Below, in pieces: positions 9,401 to 17,486 of a stretch of 64,000 bases of DNA. Position 1 is the stretch's first letter, and each line of letters starts with the position of its first letter. The stretch is from UBA7446 sp038143535. GTDB lineage: Bacteria; Bacteroidota; Bacteroidia; Flavobacteriales; Flavobacteriaceae. The notes below the pieces were generated by a model. That model was not told the origin of the DNA. It was given only the letters and a program-made list of their open reading frames with translations, and searched no databases. A program made the translations under genes and the position numbers. Location of the stretch: positions 434,001 through 498,000 of the forward strand of contig JAYQMD010000001.1 in assembly GCA_038143535.1 (NCBI GenBank), given 5' to 3'.

Positions 9401-10761
9401 ACAACGATGGCAATGTTGTTAAGATTGTAATTTCCCGTACTTCGGAAATCAAATTGGTGGATAAGAATACAGGAATCATGTTGAGTACCAACATCATCCC
9501 TTACGGTTCATTTATCTTCGTCAAAGACGGACAAAAAATTAAGGCCGATGATGTTATCTGTCAATGGGATCCATATAACGGGGTTATCATCTCCGAATTC
9601 TCGGGTGTTATCGGACACGAAAATATTGAGCAAGGGGTTACTTTCCAGGTTGAGATTGACGAACAAACAGGTTTCCAAGAAAAGGTTATTTCTGAATCTA
9701 GAAACAAAAAAGTCATTCCTACCTTATTGATTAAGGACAGCAAAGGCAAAACCTTACAGTCTTACAACCTTCCGGTTGGTGCCCACATCATGGTTGATGA
9801 TGGTGAAAAGATTGAGAAAGGAAAAATTCTTGTTAAGATTCCACGTAAATCTGCAAAGTCAGGAGATATTACGGGTGGTTTGCCACGAGTAACTGAGCTT
9901 TTCGAAGCACGTAACCCTTCCAACCCAGCTGTTGTTTCTGAAATTGATGGTGTTGTTACGTTTGGTAAAATCAAGCGTGGTAACCGAGAAATCATCGTAG
10001 AATCTAGAACAGGCAGCATCAAGAAGTACCTTGTAAAGCTTTCTAACCAGATTCTGGTGCAGGAAAACGACTTTGTAAAAGCGGGTATGCCGTTGTCAGA
10101 CGGTGCTATTACACCAAACGACATCTTGTCTATTAAAGGTCCATCTGCTGTACAGCAGTACTTGGTGAACGAAGTGCAAGAAGTATATCGTTTACAAGGG
10201 GTTAAAATCAACGATAAACACTTTGAAGTTGTTGTTCGTCAGATGATGCGTAAAGTGCGTGTTGAAGACTCTGGTGATACGACCTTCCTCGAAAATCAGT
10301 TGGTACACAAGTCAGACTTTATCGCTGAAAACGATGTTTTATTTGGTCAGAAAGTGGTAATAGAAGTGGGTGATTCTGAAAACCTTAAAGCAGGTCAAAT
10401 TATCACAGCACGTCAATTACGCGACGAAAATTCATTGCTCAAACGTGAAGATAAAAACCTCGTGGAAGCACGTGATGCCGTAAATGCTACAGCAACTCCA
10501 ATCCTTCAGGGTATCACAAGAGCATCACTACAGACTAAGTCGTTTATTTCGGCTGCATCATTCCAAGAGACAACTAAAGTATTGAACGAGGCTGCTGTAG
10601 CAGGTAAGGTAGATACCTTAGAAGGCTTGAAAGAAAATGTAATTGTAGGACATAAAATTCCAGCGGGTACGGGTAACCGCGCATACAATGATATTATTGT
10701 AGGCTATACGGACGAGTATGAAGCATTAAAAGCTGAAAAATCCTTAAGTGCTGATATCTAA
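6460..10761 (+). CDS. rpoC: DNA-directed RNA polymerase subunit beta'
   Basis: This 1433-aa protein is the beta' subunit. The N-terminal zinc ribbon shows '[20 protein letters not shown]' and the catalytic Mg-binding motif NADFDGD falls at residues 475-481. The second zinc site is visible further on as '[13 protein letters not shown]', next to the bridge/trigger-loop segments '[18 protein letters not shown]'. Its TAA stop overlaps the ATG of the next gene by one base (TAATG), which suggests translational coupling. Confidence 0.99.
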   Translation: [1433 protein letters not shown]

Positions 10762-11072
10762 TGAACCAGAAAACAAAAAAGGACGGAAGCATCAATATTG
10801 AACTTGATCCGGAAACGGCACAAGGAATCTATTCAAACCTGGCAATTATCAATCATTCCGCCTCTGAGTTTGTGGTAGATTTTGTCAATATCATGCCTGG
10901 TGCGCCAAAGGCAAAAGTGCGTTCGCGTATTATTTTGACACCACAACACGCCAAGCGTTTTTTAAAGGCCCTGGGCGAAAACGTCCAACGCTTTGAAGGC
11001 GCACACGGCGAAATTAAGGACTATGAGCAACCGCCCATTCCGCTTAATTTTGGTCCAACCGGTGAAGCTTAA
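10761..11072 (+). CDS. DUF3467 family protein
   Basis: This 103-aa soluble protein matches the small DUF3467 family, recognised from 'IELDPETAQGIYSNLA', 'INHSASEFVVDFVNIMPG' and 'RIILTPQHAKRFLKAL'. Its function is not established. The ATG at 10761 overlaps the rpoC stop, and a terminator follows directly, so it is the last gene of the rpoBC transcript. That tight linkage suggests a role connected with RNA polymerase or at least matched stoichiometry, but this is inference from position only. Confidence 0.85.
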   Translation: MNQKTKKDGSINIELDPETAQGIYSNLAIINHSASEFVVDFVNIMPGAPKAKVRSRIILTPQHAKRFLKALGENVQRFEGAHGEIKDYEQPPIPLNFGPTGEA

Positions 11073-11077
11073 AAAAT

Positions 11078-11106
11078 AAAAACCTCAAAAATAAGTGGGG
11101 TTTTTT
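11078..11106 (+). terminator. Rho-independent terminator after the rpoBC operon
   Basis: AAAACCTC (11079-11086) pairs with GGGGTTTT (11097-11104), with one T-G pair, and runs into a TTTTTT tract. It starts a few bases after the DUF3467 stop, so it ends the nusG-rpo transcript. Confidence 0.8.
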
Positions 11107-11242
11107 ATGTGGCAACGGTTGGCAATAAGAAACGTAGGGCTTTTTGAAGTACTTCTTTTAAATTTATAATTTAATATTCAAACTTAGCACCTTTGCCCTA
11201 TGGTTTTTATTGCGTCTAGTGCACTGGGCTTTCTAATCATTT

Positions 11243-11575
11243 TCAGTTTCTATCAATAAGTCTAATTGGCTTTTTTATGCTTCTTTTCTCTCCAGTATTT
11301 TCTTGAGGAGTTTCAATATCAATGTTTTCAATGCTTTGACTTTCTATGGTAGCATCTAGTGTACTTTTAATGTTTACAAGAGATTTTTTGCTTACATGAG
11401 TATAAATTTCAGTCGTCTTTGAACTTCCGCCCTAATAATTCTTATATATCTTAAATCTATACCTTTTCAAGTAAATGTGTAGTAAAACTTTCCCTTACAA
11501 TGCCTTGCTTGCTGCCTGTGCTGGTAATGCGCAGAAGGTTTTTCATTATTAAAGAAGACAGATTTTGGATTTATT
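11243..11575 (-). pseudogene. Decayed tyrosine recombinase (phage/transposon integrase) C-terminus
   Basis: The 490-base stretch 11107-11598 has no intact gene, but the minus strand holds the remains of a tyrosine recombinase catalytic domain in several frames. One frame reads NPKSVFFNNEKPSA, the next VRESFTTHLLEKV (cf. LRHSFATHLLE). Pieces of 'DLRYI' and 'ELLG' follow with stops and a frame shift. A last frame gives GSSKTTEIYTHVSKKSL with the catalytic Tyr, then a tail ending in TGA at 11243. At least two frame changes and several stops show it is dead. The conserved His after the catalytic Arg is now Glu. It marks an old integration at this place. Confidence 0.8.
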
Positions 11576-11598
11576 CTTAAGTAAGTTACAAAAAAAGG

Positions 11599-13184
11599 CT
11601 AAAACTCCGATGTAGCGTGAAAAATCAAACCCCGGTATTTGCTTTGAGTTATTTGCAGCGAAAAGGCAGAATCTGCCAAATACACCAACTGACCTTGTTT
11701 GTCTTTGGCTAAAAATTTGGCTTTGGTTTGTTTAAATCCGGCAAAGTCTTCTTCACCGCCTGCTTTTACTTCTACCCAACAAGCCTTGTGCACGTTGAGG
11801 TTTTCATACGTACAACTGGCACCGTACTCGTGTTCAAGTCGGTATTGAATAACATCAAACTGTAGCGCACCTACCGTTCCCACAACCTTTCGGCCGTTGA
11901 GTTCTAGTTTAAACAATTGCGCAACCCCTCGTCCATCAGTTGGTCGATGCCTTTGTTTAGCTGCTTGGCTTTCATGGGGTCTGCATTATTGATATACCTA
12001 AAGTGTTCTGGTGAAAAGCTCGGAATTCCTCTAAAATAAATTTGTTCGCCTGAGGTTAAAGTATCGCCAATCCTAAAATTGCCTGTATCGTGAAGCCCCA
12101 CTATATCACCGGGGTAGGAGATGTCTACAATTTCTTTTTTATCAGCAAAAAAGGCATTAGGGCTACTAAACTTTAATTTCTTCTTGAGGCGTACATGCAA
12201 ATAGGGCACATTCCGAGTAAAAGTTCCCGAAACAATTTTCACAAAGGCCAAACGGTCTCGATGCTTCGGATCCATGTTGGCGTGTATCTTAAAAACAAAA
12301 CCTGAAAAGGAGTCCTCATCCGGAGCAATAGTTCGGTTTTCACTATCTTTCTCTTGGGGAGGCGGTGCAATATCAACAAAGCAGTCCAATAACTCCTGAA
12401 CCCCAAAATTGTTTAACGCTGAACCAAAAAATACTGGCTGTTGGTCGCCAGCCAGAAAGGCTTCTTGATTAAAACTAGGATAGACCTCGCGCACCAACTC
12501 CAATTCTTCCGCAAGGGTTTCTTTGGCGCTTGAACCAATGGCATTTTCCAGGGCAGGGTCATCGATGTTTTCGATGAGATTACTCTGGCTAATGGTGGTT
12601 TTTTGCTCCACTTCAAAAAGGCGAATGTTCTCGTTCCACAGGTTGTAAATCCCTTGAAAATCGTAGCCCATGCCTATTGGAAAGCTAAGCGGTACTGTGC
12701 TAAGACCAAGTTTTTGTTCTACTTCGTCCAATAAGTCAAAGGCATCTTTTCCTTCTCGGTCTAATTTGTTGATGAATACAATGATGGGAATGTTCCGCAT
12801 TCGGCACACCTCTACTAGTTTTTCGGTTTGTGCCTCAACGCCCTTGGCGACATCAATGACAACAATCACGCTATCCACGGCAGTTAGGGTTCGATAGGTG
12901 TCCTCGGCAAAGTCTTTGTGCCCAGGTGTATCGAGGATATTGATTTTTTTGTCTTTGTAAAGAAATGCCAAAACGGACGTAGCAACCGAAATTCCACGTT
13001 GACGTTCAATTTCCATGAAGTCACTGGTTGCTGCTTTTTTGATTTTATTGGATTTAACTGCGCCAGCCTCTTGGATTGCACCTCCAAACAGTAGTAACTT
13101 TTCAGTTAATGTCGTCTTTCCAGCATCGGGGTGGGAGATAATACCAAAGGTGCGGCGTCGTGCGATTTCGTCCAAAAAACTCAT
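11599..13184 (-). pseudogene. prfC: Peptide chain release factor 3, interrupted by one frameshift
   Basis: RF3 is a translational GTPase that recycles RF1/RF2 from the ribosome. The N-terminal part (stop at 11904) shows the P-loop 'SHPDAGKTTLTEK', switch II 'LDTPGHKDFAEDT' and 'INKLDREGKD'. The C-terminal part continues in another frame from 'QLFKLELNGRKVVGTVGALQ' to 'YRGLIFHATSEF'. Adding one G to the G4 run (C4 at 11925-11928 on the plus strand) restores 'DEGVAQLFKLE' and a protein of about 528 aa, the normal RF3 length. The break may be a sequencing error or a true loss. The start at 13184 (MSFLDEIARRR) is preferred over an upstream in-frame ATG because a TACTTTTG promoter box lies four bases before it. 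Confidence 0.9.
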
Positions 13185-13188
13185 GTGA

Positions 13189-13196
13189 CAAAAGTA
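13189..13196 (-). promoter_or_regulatory. TAnnTTTG promoter box of prfC, four bases before the start codon
   Basis: On the minus strand TACTTTTG is followed by TCAC and then the prfC ATG. This matches the Bacteroidota -7 consensus TAnnTTTG, and the spacing predicts transcription from at or next to the A of ATG (leaderless). A clear -33 TTG at the usual distance is not seen. Confidence 0.6.
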
Positions 13197-13253
13197 CATG
13201 GATTAAACAAACATACCACTTAGCAATGCATTTTTCGTACTTTTAATGTTTAA

Positions 13254-13772
13254 ATGGAAGAACAGGTTATTTTAGTTGATACAGATGATCAGCCACTAGG
13301 GCTGATGCCCAAGATGGAAGCCCACGAAAAAGGGGTTCTACACCGTGCTTTTTCTGTTTTTGTGCTGAACGACAAAGGCGAATTAATGCTCCAGAAACGT
13401 GCGCTTCACAAATACCACTCACCGGGTTTGTGGACCAATACCTGTTGTAGTCACCAGCGTTATGGAGAAACCAATATTGTGGCGGGCAAGCGCCGCTTGT
13501 ATGAAGAAATGGGATTTGTTGCCGAACTGCGTGAGGTAACCTCTTTTATTTACAAGGCGCCCTTTGATAACGGCCTCACCGAACACGAGCTAGACCATAT
13601 CATGATTGGAAACTTTAACGACACCCCTAATATTAACCCAGAGGAGGTAGCCAGCTGGAAGTGGATGGATGTCGAGGCTGTCCGTGATGATATTAAAAAC
13701 AACCCAGAAAACTATACTGCTTGGTTTATTATTATCTTTGAGAAATTCTTTGAAAAAATAAAATTGCAATGA
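13254..13772 (+). CDS. idi: Isopentenyl-diphosphate delta-isomerase, type I
   Basis: This 172-aa Nudix-fold enzyme interconverts isopentenyl and dimethylallyl diphosphate for isoprenoid synthesis. The N-terminal 'VDTDDQPLGLMPKMEAHEKG', the catalytic Cys in 'WTNTCCSHQRYGE' (around residue 65) and the Glu-containing Nudix helix 'AGKRRLYEEMGF' are visible. The metal-binding 'EHELDHIMIGNF' follows. Flavobacteria make isoprenoids by the mevalonate route, where an isomerase is needed. A near-consensus box TACTTTTA lies upstream at 13238. The next gene overlaps its stop by 4 nt (ATGA). Confidence 0.95.
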   Translation: MEEQVILVDTDDQPLGLMPKMEAHEKGVLHRAFSVFVLNDKGELMLQKRALHKYHSPGLWTNTCCSHQRYGETNIVAGKRRLYEEMGFVAELREVTSFIYKAPFDNGLTEHELDHIMIGNFNDTPNINPEEVASWKWMDVEAVRDDIKNNPENYTAWFIIIFEKFFEKIKLQ

Positions 13773-14185
13773 ATAAAGTAACTGTGAGCCGTAGGGCACA
13801 TTTTAATGCCGCCCACCGCCTTTACAGAAAGGACTGGAGTGATGCCAAAAACGAAGCTGTTTTTGACAAGTGCAGCAACCCATATTTTCATGGACATAAT
13901 TACGAACTTATTGTTTCTGTAGCAGGTCAGATTGACTCAGAAACAGGTTATGTGATGGATATGAAAGTTCTAAAAGACTTAATCAAAGCGCATATTGAAG
14001 ACGCCTTTGATCATAAAAACCTAAACGAACAAGTGCCTGAGTTCGCAACGCTCATTCCTACAGCTGAAAATATTGCCGTAGTGATTTGGGATAAGTTGCG
14101 ACCGCATATTACAGCTGCACACGATTTGTCTGTAACCCTATATGAAACACCAAGAAACTTTGTACAATTTTCTGGACCTAACTGA
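13769..14185 (+). CDS. queD: 6-carboxytetrahydropterin synthase / 6-pyruvoyltetrahydropterin synthase family
   Basis: This 138-aa protein belongs to the QueD/PTPS family, which converts dihydroneopterin triphosphate to 6-carboxytetrahydropterin for queuosine or to related pterins. The zinc ligands are in 'HFNAAHRL' and 'FHGHNYELIVSV', the catalytic Cys is in 'FDKCSNPYFHGHNY' (around residue 35), and 'AFDHKNLNE' and 'YETPRNFVQFSG' match the C-terminal half. It overlaps idi by 4 nt. Whether the product enters queuosine or another pterin route cannot be told from this window. Confidence 0.88.
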   Translation: MNKVTVSRRAHFNAAHRLYRKDWSDAKNEAVFDKCSNPYFHGHNYELIVSVAGQIDSETGYVMDMKVLKDLIKAHIEDAFDHKNLNEQVPEFATLIPTAENIAVVIWDKLRPHITAAHDLSVTLYETPRNFVQFSGPN

Positions 14186-14197
14186 AACCTAAATGAT

Positions 14198-14464
14198 ATG
14201 GCAAATATCCGCGACCTAAAAAAAGACATCAATTACGTGCTTGGAGAAATCATCGAAATGGCAATGGATTGGGAAAAAGCCAATTCAGATGGAGATAAAT
14301 CAAAGACTGCTGCCATTATTGATGAAGCCATTACGGCTTTTGACTCTTTTAGTACTCGTATATATGAAAAAGGAATTGATAATAAGCGTTCGCACTACCG
14401 TGCTATCGTTGCTGATTTGGAAGCTAAAGGTAATGAGCTTATTACCAAACTCAATGCGCTTTAA
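14198..14464 (+). CDS. Small conserved-looking protein of unknown function
   Basis: This 88-aa protein has no motif I can tie to a function. It is predicted to be mostly helical and charged, with no signal peptide or membrane segment. It starts MANIRDLKKDINYVLGEI and ends with 'YRAIVADLEAKGNELITKL'. It follows queD by 12 nt in the same direction, probably in the same transcript. It overlaps the convergent alkB by 14 nt at the 3' ends. The good codon pattern and sensible spacing support it as a real gene; the role is unknown. Confidence 0.75.
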   Translation: MANIRDLKKDINYVLGEIIEMAMDWEKANSDGDKSKTAAIIDEAITAFDSFSTRIYEKGIDNKRSHYRAIVADLEAKGNELITKLNAL

Positions 14465-15056
14465 GTACCTTTCTAAAGGTTAAATTAATGCGTGGCGCTA
14501 CTGCTTTCGCTGTTTTTGCAATTTTATGTTTCCAGAAATGCTGCGTTCTTCCTTCCATTAACAATAGGCTTCCATGGGTAAGCTCTAGCTTTAACTTTTG
14601 AAATTTATCTGTATTGTGCTTTAGATGAAAAAACCTGGAGGCACCAAGACTGACCGAGGCAATTACTGGATTTACACCCAATTCTTTTTCGTTGTCTGCA
14701 TGCCAGCCGTTGCTGTCTTGGCCATCGCGATATAGATTTAATAACACCGTGGTGAATGTTTCATTTGTGTAGGCTTTTAGCTTTTGCTCAATATCCAATA
14801 ACGATTTGCTCATGGGGTTGGGTTGCATTACAATGCCAGAGTAGCCATACGGGTCAGTGGTATGACCGTGCAGTGATGTCATGCGGGGCTGCGGGTAGGT
14901 CTTCCCAAATACGGTTATCGGATCGTTGCGCCAAGGCGTTTCGTTTTTCAACAGTTCAAAAAGGCCGTCAGCTTCTTGTGGGCTAAGAAAATGGGCATAA
15001 TATTTTATGGTAGCATCTGGTAGTTCAGGCACAAAAGCGTCAAACAACTCAAGCAT
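14451..15056 (-). CDS. alkB: AlkB-like 2OG-Fe(II) dioxygenase (alkylated nucleic acid repair)
   Basis: This 201-aa protein is an AlkB-family oxygenase that removes methyl groups such as 1-methyladenine and 3-methylcytosine using 2-oxoglutarate and Fe(II). The iron ligands are visible as 'GWHADNE' (H and D) and 'QHFWKH' (H). The 2OG-binding Arg residues appear in 'PRINLTFRKV', and substrate-side elements in 'GYSGIVMQPNPMSK'. It resembles the human ALKBH2/3-like bacterial group more than E. coli AlkB. The ATG overlaps the end of the upstream channel frame by 8 nt. Confidence 0.9.
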   Translation of the reverse strand: MLELFDAFVPELPDATIKYYAHFLSPQEADGLFELLKNETPWRNDPITVFGKTYPQPRMTSLHGHTTDPYGYSGIVMQPNPMSKSLLDIEQKLKAYTNETFTTVLLNLYRDGQDSNGWHADNEKELGVNPVIASVSLGASRFFHLKHNTDKFQKLKLELTHGSLLLMEGRTQHFWKHKIAKTAKAVAPRINLTFRKVLKAH

Positions 15057-15384
15057 TATTTTTACGTTTGTGGTTCCGTTTTTTGATGGTTTTCATTCTG
15101 TAATGCTAAAATAGCGTATTGACAAACCCTAAAATTAGTGATAAGCCAATGATGATGTAGCCCATGATAAAAAGCTTTCCCAATGAAGTTTTTGTAGAAA
15201 AATCGCCATAGTCTATGATGGTGAGGGTGATGACTGAAAAATAAAGGGAGTCTAGCCAAGACCAATCTTCAACGAAAAGATTAGCAACTGTGTTTATGGC
15301 CAAAAAAAAATTAGTAGCAAAGAGCAAACTGCGGTAGGGCGGGTCGCACCAGAACGAAATGAGATTGCGCCAGAAAAAGAGCAT
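15049..15384 (-). pseudogene. Small two-helix potassium-channel-like protein with altered filter and in-frame stop
   Basis: The frame from 15384 gives a 92-aa protein with two membrane segments (about residues 18-37 and 68-90) flanking a pore loop. The pore reads TLTIIDYGDFST at residues 53-64, where K+ channels have TTVGYGDF: the first filter Gly is Asp at residue 58, and a Thr is Ile. A TAG at 15106-15108 ends it, but the same frame continues for 18 basic residues (HYRMKTIKKRNHKRKNNA) to a TGA overlapping the alkB start. This suggests the TAG is a recent interruption. The protein is unlikely to conduct K+ normally. Confidence 0.65.
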
Positions 15385-15412
15385 ATTGGGTTATTTTTAG
15401 TGAAAATAAAAA

Positions 15413-15443
15413 AAATCCCTCAACCAAAAAAAGTGAGGGATTT
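15413..15443 (-). terminator. Rho-independent terminator of htpG
   Basis: AAATCCCTCA (15413-15422) and TGAGGGATTT (15434-15443) form a perfect 10-bp stem with an A-rich loop. On the minus strand the stem is followed by a T-run (the A8 at 15408-15415 on the plus strand). It lies 40 nt past the htpG stop. Confidence 0.88.
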
Positions 15444-15482
15444 TAATTCAGTGCCCTGCGTTTGTTAAAGTGCCCGAAGATG

Positions 15483-17363
15483 TTACTTTATCATCTCAAA
15501 ACTACGCTGAATAAATGCCGTAAGCTCCTCTCCCTTGAGTAGGGATTGGGATAAGCGCGCCAAATCTAAGGATTGCTTAATCAGGCGTTCTTTCTTCTTT
15601 TTGGTTTTGGTTTCCAAAATCTGACTTACTAGCGGGTGGTTTACATTAACCACAAGCTGGTACATGTCGGGAAACCCTCCTCCAAACATACCCCCACCGC
15701 CACCGGTCTGCTGCATCTCTTTCATACGGCGCATAAACTCAGGTTGGGTGATGATAAAGGGAGCAGCTTCGCTGTCCATTGCTTCCAACTGAACGGTATA
15801 TTGCTCTTTGGGGACTACGTTTTCAATCATCGGCTTTAACGCTTCGTTTTGCTCATCAGAAAGCTTTGATAATTGTGGCTCGTCCTTAACAATAAGCTTG
15901 TCTATATGGTCGCTGTCCACACGAACAAATCCGAGTTTGTCATCTTCTTGCTCTAGTTTTTGCAACAGATGCCCTACGATGGGTGAGTCGAGCAATAATA
16001 CCGTATAGCCCTTGGCTTTTGCTGCTTTAATGTATGCGTGTTGCTCGTCTATATTAGCAGCGTAGAGTTGAACTAGCTTGCCATCTTTGTCAGTCTGTGC
16101 ATCCTTAGTTTGCTCTTTTAATTCGTCTAGAGTCAAATACGTGCCTGTGGTGGTTGGGAAAAGATTGAAGCCTTTTGCCTTATCAAAGAACTTGTCCTCT
16201 GAAAGCATCCCGTATTCAATCACAACCTTAATATCGTTCCATTTTTTCTCTAGATTCTCTCTGTCATTCTTAAATATGGATTGTAGTTTATCAGCCACTT
16301 TCTTGGTGATGTAGTTGCTGATTTTCTTTACAGCACCATCTGCTTGCAAATAGCTCCTAGAAACGTTGAGTGGAATGTCTGGTGAATCAATCACTCCACG
16401 AAGCATGGTCAAGAACTCGGGAACAATTCCTTCAACATTATCTGTAACAAACACCTGATTTTGGTATAACTGAATACGGTCTTTTTGAATATTCAAATCG
16501 TTATTCAGCTTTGGAAAATACAAGATGCCCGTAAGATTAAACGGATAGTCCACATTAAGGTGAATGTGAAATAAAGGTTCTTCAAACTGCATGGGGTATA
16601 ATTCCCGATAAAAAGACGAATAATCTTTATCTTTTAAGTCGCTTGGTTTTTTGGTCCAAGCAGGATTTGGGTTATTGATAATATTGTCAACCGTTTCTTT
16701 AATTTCTTTTTTGTCATCGCCTTCCCCTTCCTCGTGGGTTTCTTCCTTGGTTCCAAACTTAATTGGAATGGGCATAAACTTGTTGTATTTGGTCAATAGC
16801 GCTGTAATACGCGATTCTTCCAGAAATTCGTCAGAGTCTTTGTCAATATGCAATACAATCTCAGTACCACGCGCTGTTTTATCGTGTTCCACCAAGGTAT
16901 ATTCTGGCGATCCGTCACAAGTCCAATGGGCCGCTGGGGCGTCTGTGTGTGACTTGGTGATGATTTCAACCTTTTCTGCGACCATAAAGGCAGAATAAAA
17001 ACCAAGGCCAAAGTGGCCAATAATCCCGCTGTCTTTGGCGCTGTCTTTATATTGATTTATAAACTCCTCAGCTCCAGAAAAGGCAACCTCATTGATGTAT
17101 TTGCCCACTTCATCGGCTGTCATTCCTAATCCCTGGTCGATAACATGAAATGTTCTTTTGTCTTTATTAATCTTTATTTCAATAATTGGTTGACCGTAAT
17201 CTGTTTTGGATTCACCAATATTAGTCAGGTGTTTAAGCTTGAGGGTTGCATCTGTAGCGTTCGAAACAAGCTCGCGCAAGAAAATTTCGTGGTCGCTGTA
17301 CAGAAATTTCTTAATTAAAGGAAAGATGTTTTCTACTGCGACGTTAATTTTACCAGTACTCAT
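15483..17363 (-). CDS. htpG: Chaperone protein HtpG (Hsp90 family)
   Basis: This 626-aa protein is the bacterial Hsp90, an ATP-driven dimeric chaperone. The N-terminal GHKL ATPase domain shows 'LRELVSNATDAT' (catalytic Glu and Mg-binding Asn), 'VIDQGLGMT' and 'GHFGLGFYSAFMV'. The middle domain shows 'GILYFPKL' and 'LNVSRSYLQ'. A Met/Gly-rich stretch 'MQQTGGGGGMFGGGFPDM' (around residue 555) lies near the C-terminal dimerisation region. A run of about 14 A residues precedes the ATG on the coding strand. Confidence 0.98.
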   Translation of the reverse strand: MSTGKINVAVENIFPLIKKFLYSDHEIFLRELVSNATDATLKLKHLTNIGESKTDYGQPIIEIKINKDKRTFHVIDQGLGMTADEVGKYINEVAFSGAEEFINQYKDSAKDSGIIGHFGLGFYSAFMVAEKVEIITKSHTDAPAAHWTCDGSPEYTLVEHDKTARGTEIVLHIDKDSDEFLEESRITALLTKYNKFMPIPIKFGTKEETHEEGEGDDKKEIKETVDNIINNPNPAWTKKPSDLKDKDYSSFYRELYPMQFEEPLFHIHLNVDYPFNLTGILYFPKLNNDLNIQKDRIQLYQNQVFVTDNVEGIVPEFLTMLRGVIDSPDIPLNVSRSYLQADGAVKKISNYITKKVADKLQSIFKNDRENLEKKWNDIKVVIEYGMLSEDKFFDKAKGFNLFPTTTGTYLTLDELKEQTKDAQTDKDGKLVQLYAANIDEQHAYIKAAKAKGYTVLLLDSPIVGHLLQKLEQEDDKLGFVRVDSDHIDKLIVKDEPQLSKLSDEQNEALKPMIENVVPKEQYTVQLEAMDSEAAPFIITQPEFMRRMKEMQQTGGGGGMFGGGFPDMYQLVVNVNHPLVSQILETKTKKKKERLIKQSLDLARLSQSLLKGEELTAFIQRSFEMIK

Positions 17364-17452
17364 ATGTTTTTTTTTTTTTTACAAGACCAAATAAGATACC
17401 AAACTAAGTTAACTGACATGATGGCACAGCAAAAATATTTTGTTTAATTGTT

Positions 17453-17482
17453 TTGTTTTTTTGTTAAACATTTTTATATTTG
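17453..17482 (+). promoter_or_regulatory. Bacteroidota-type promoter in front of a structured RNA
   Basis: TTG at 17453-17455 is separated by exactly 19 nt from TATATTTG at 17475-17482. This fits the Bacteroidota consensus of a -33 TTG and a -7 TAnnTTTG. No protein gene starts downstream before a strong terminator at 17589, so the promoter appears to serve the RNA unit at about 17487-17627. Confidence 0.75.
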
Positions 17483-17486
17483 TGGA

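Noticed and set aside
9548..9730. Small plus-strand ORF inside rpoC
   Set aside because: It lies entirely within rpoC in another frame, with no promoter or family motif.
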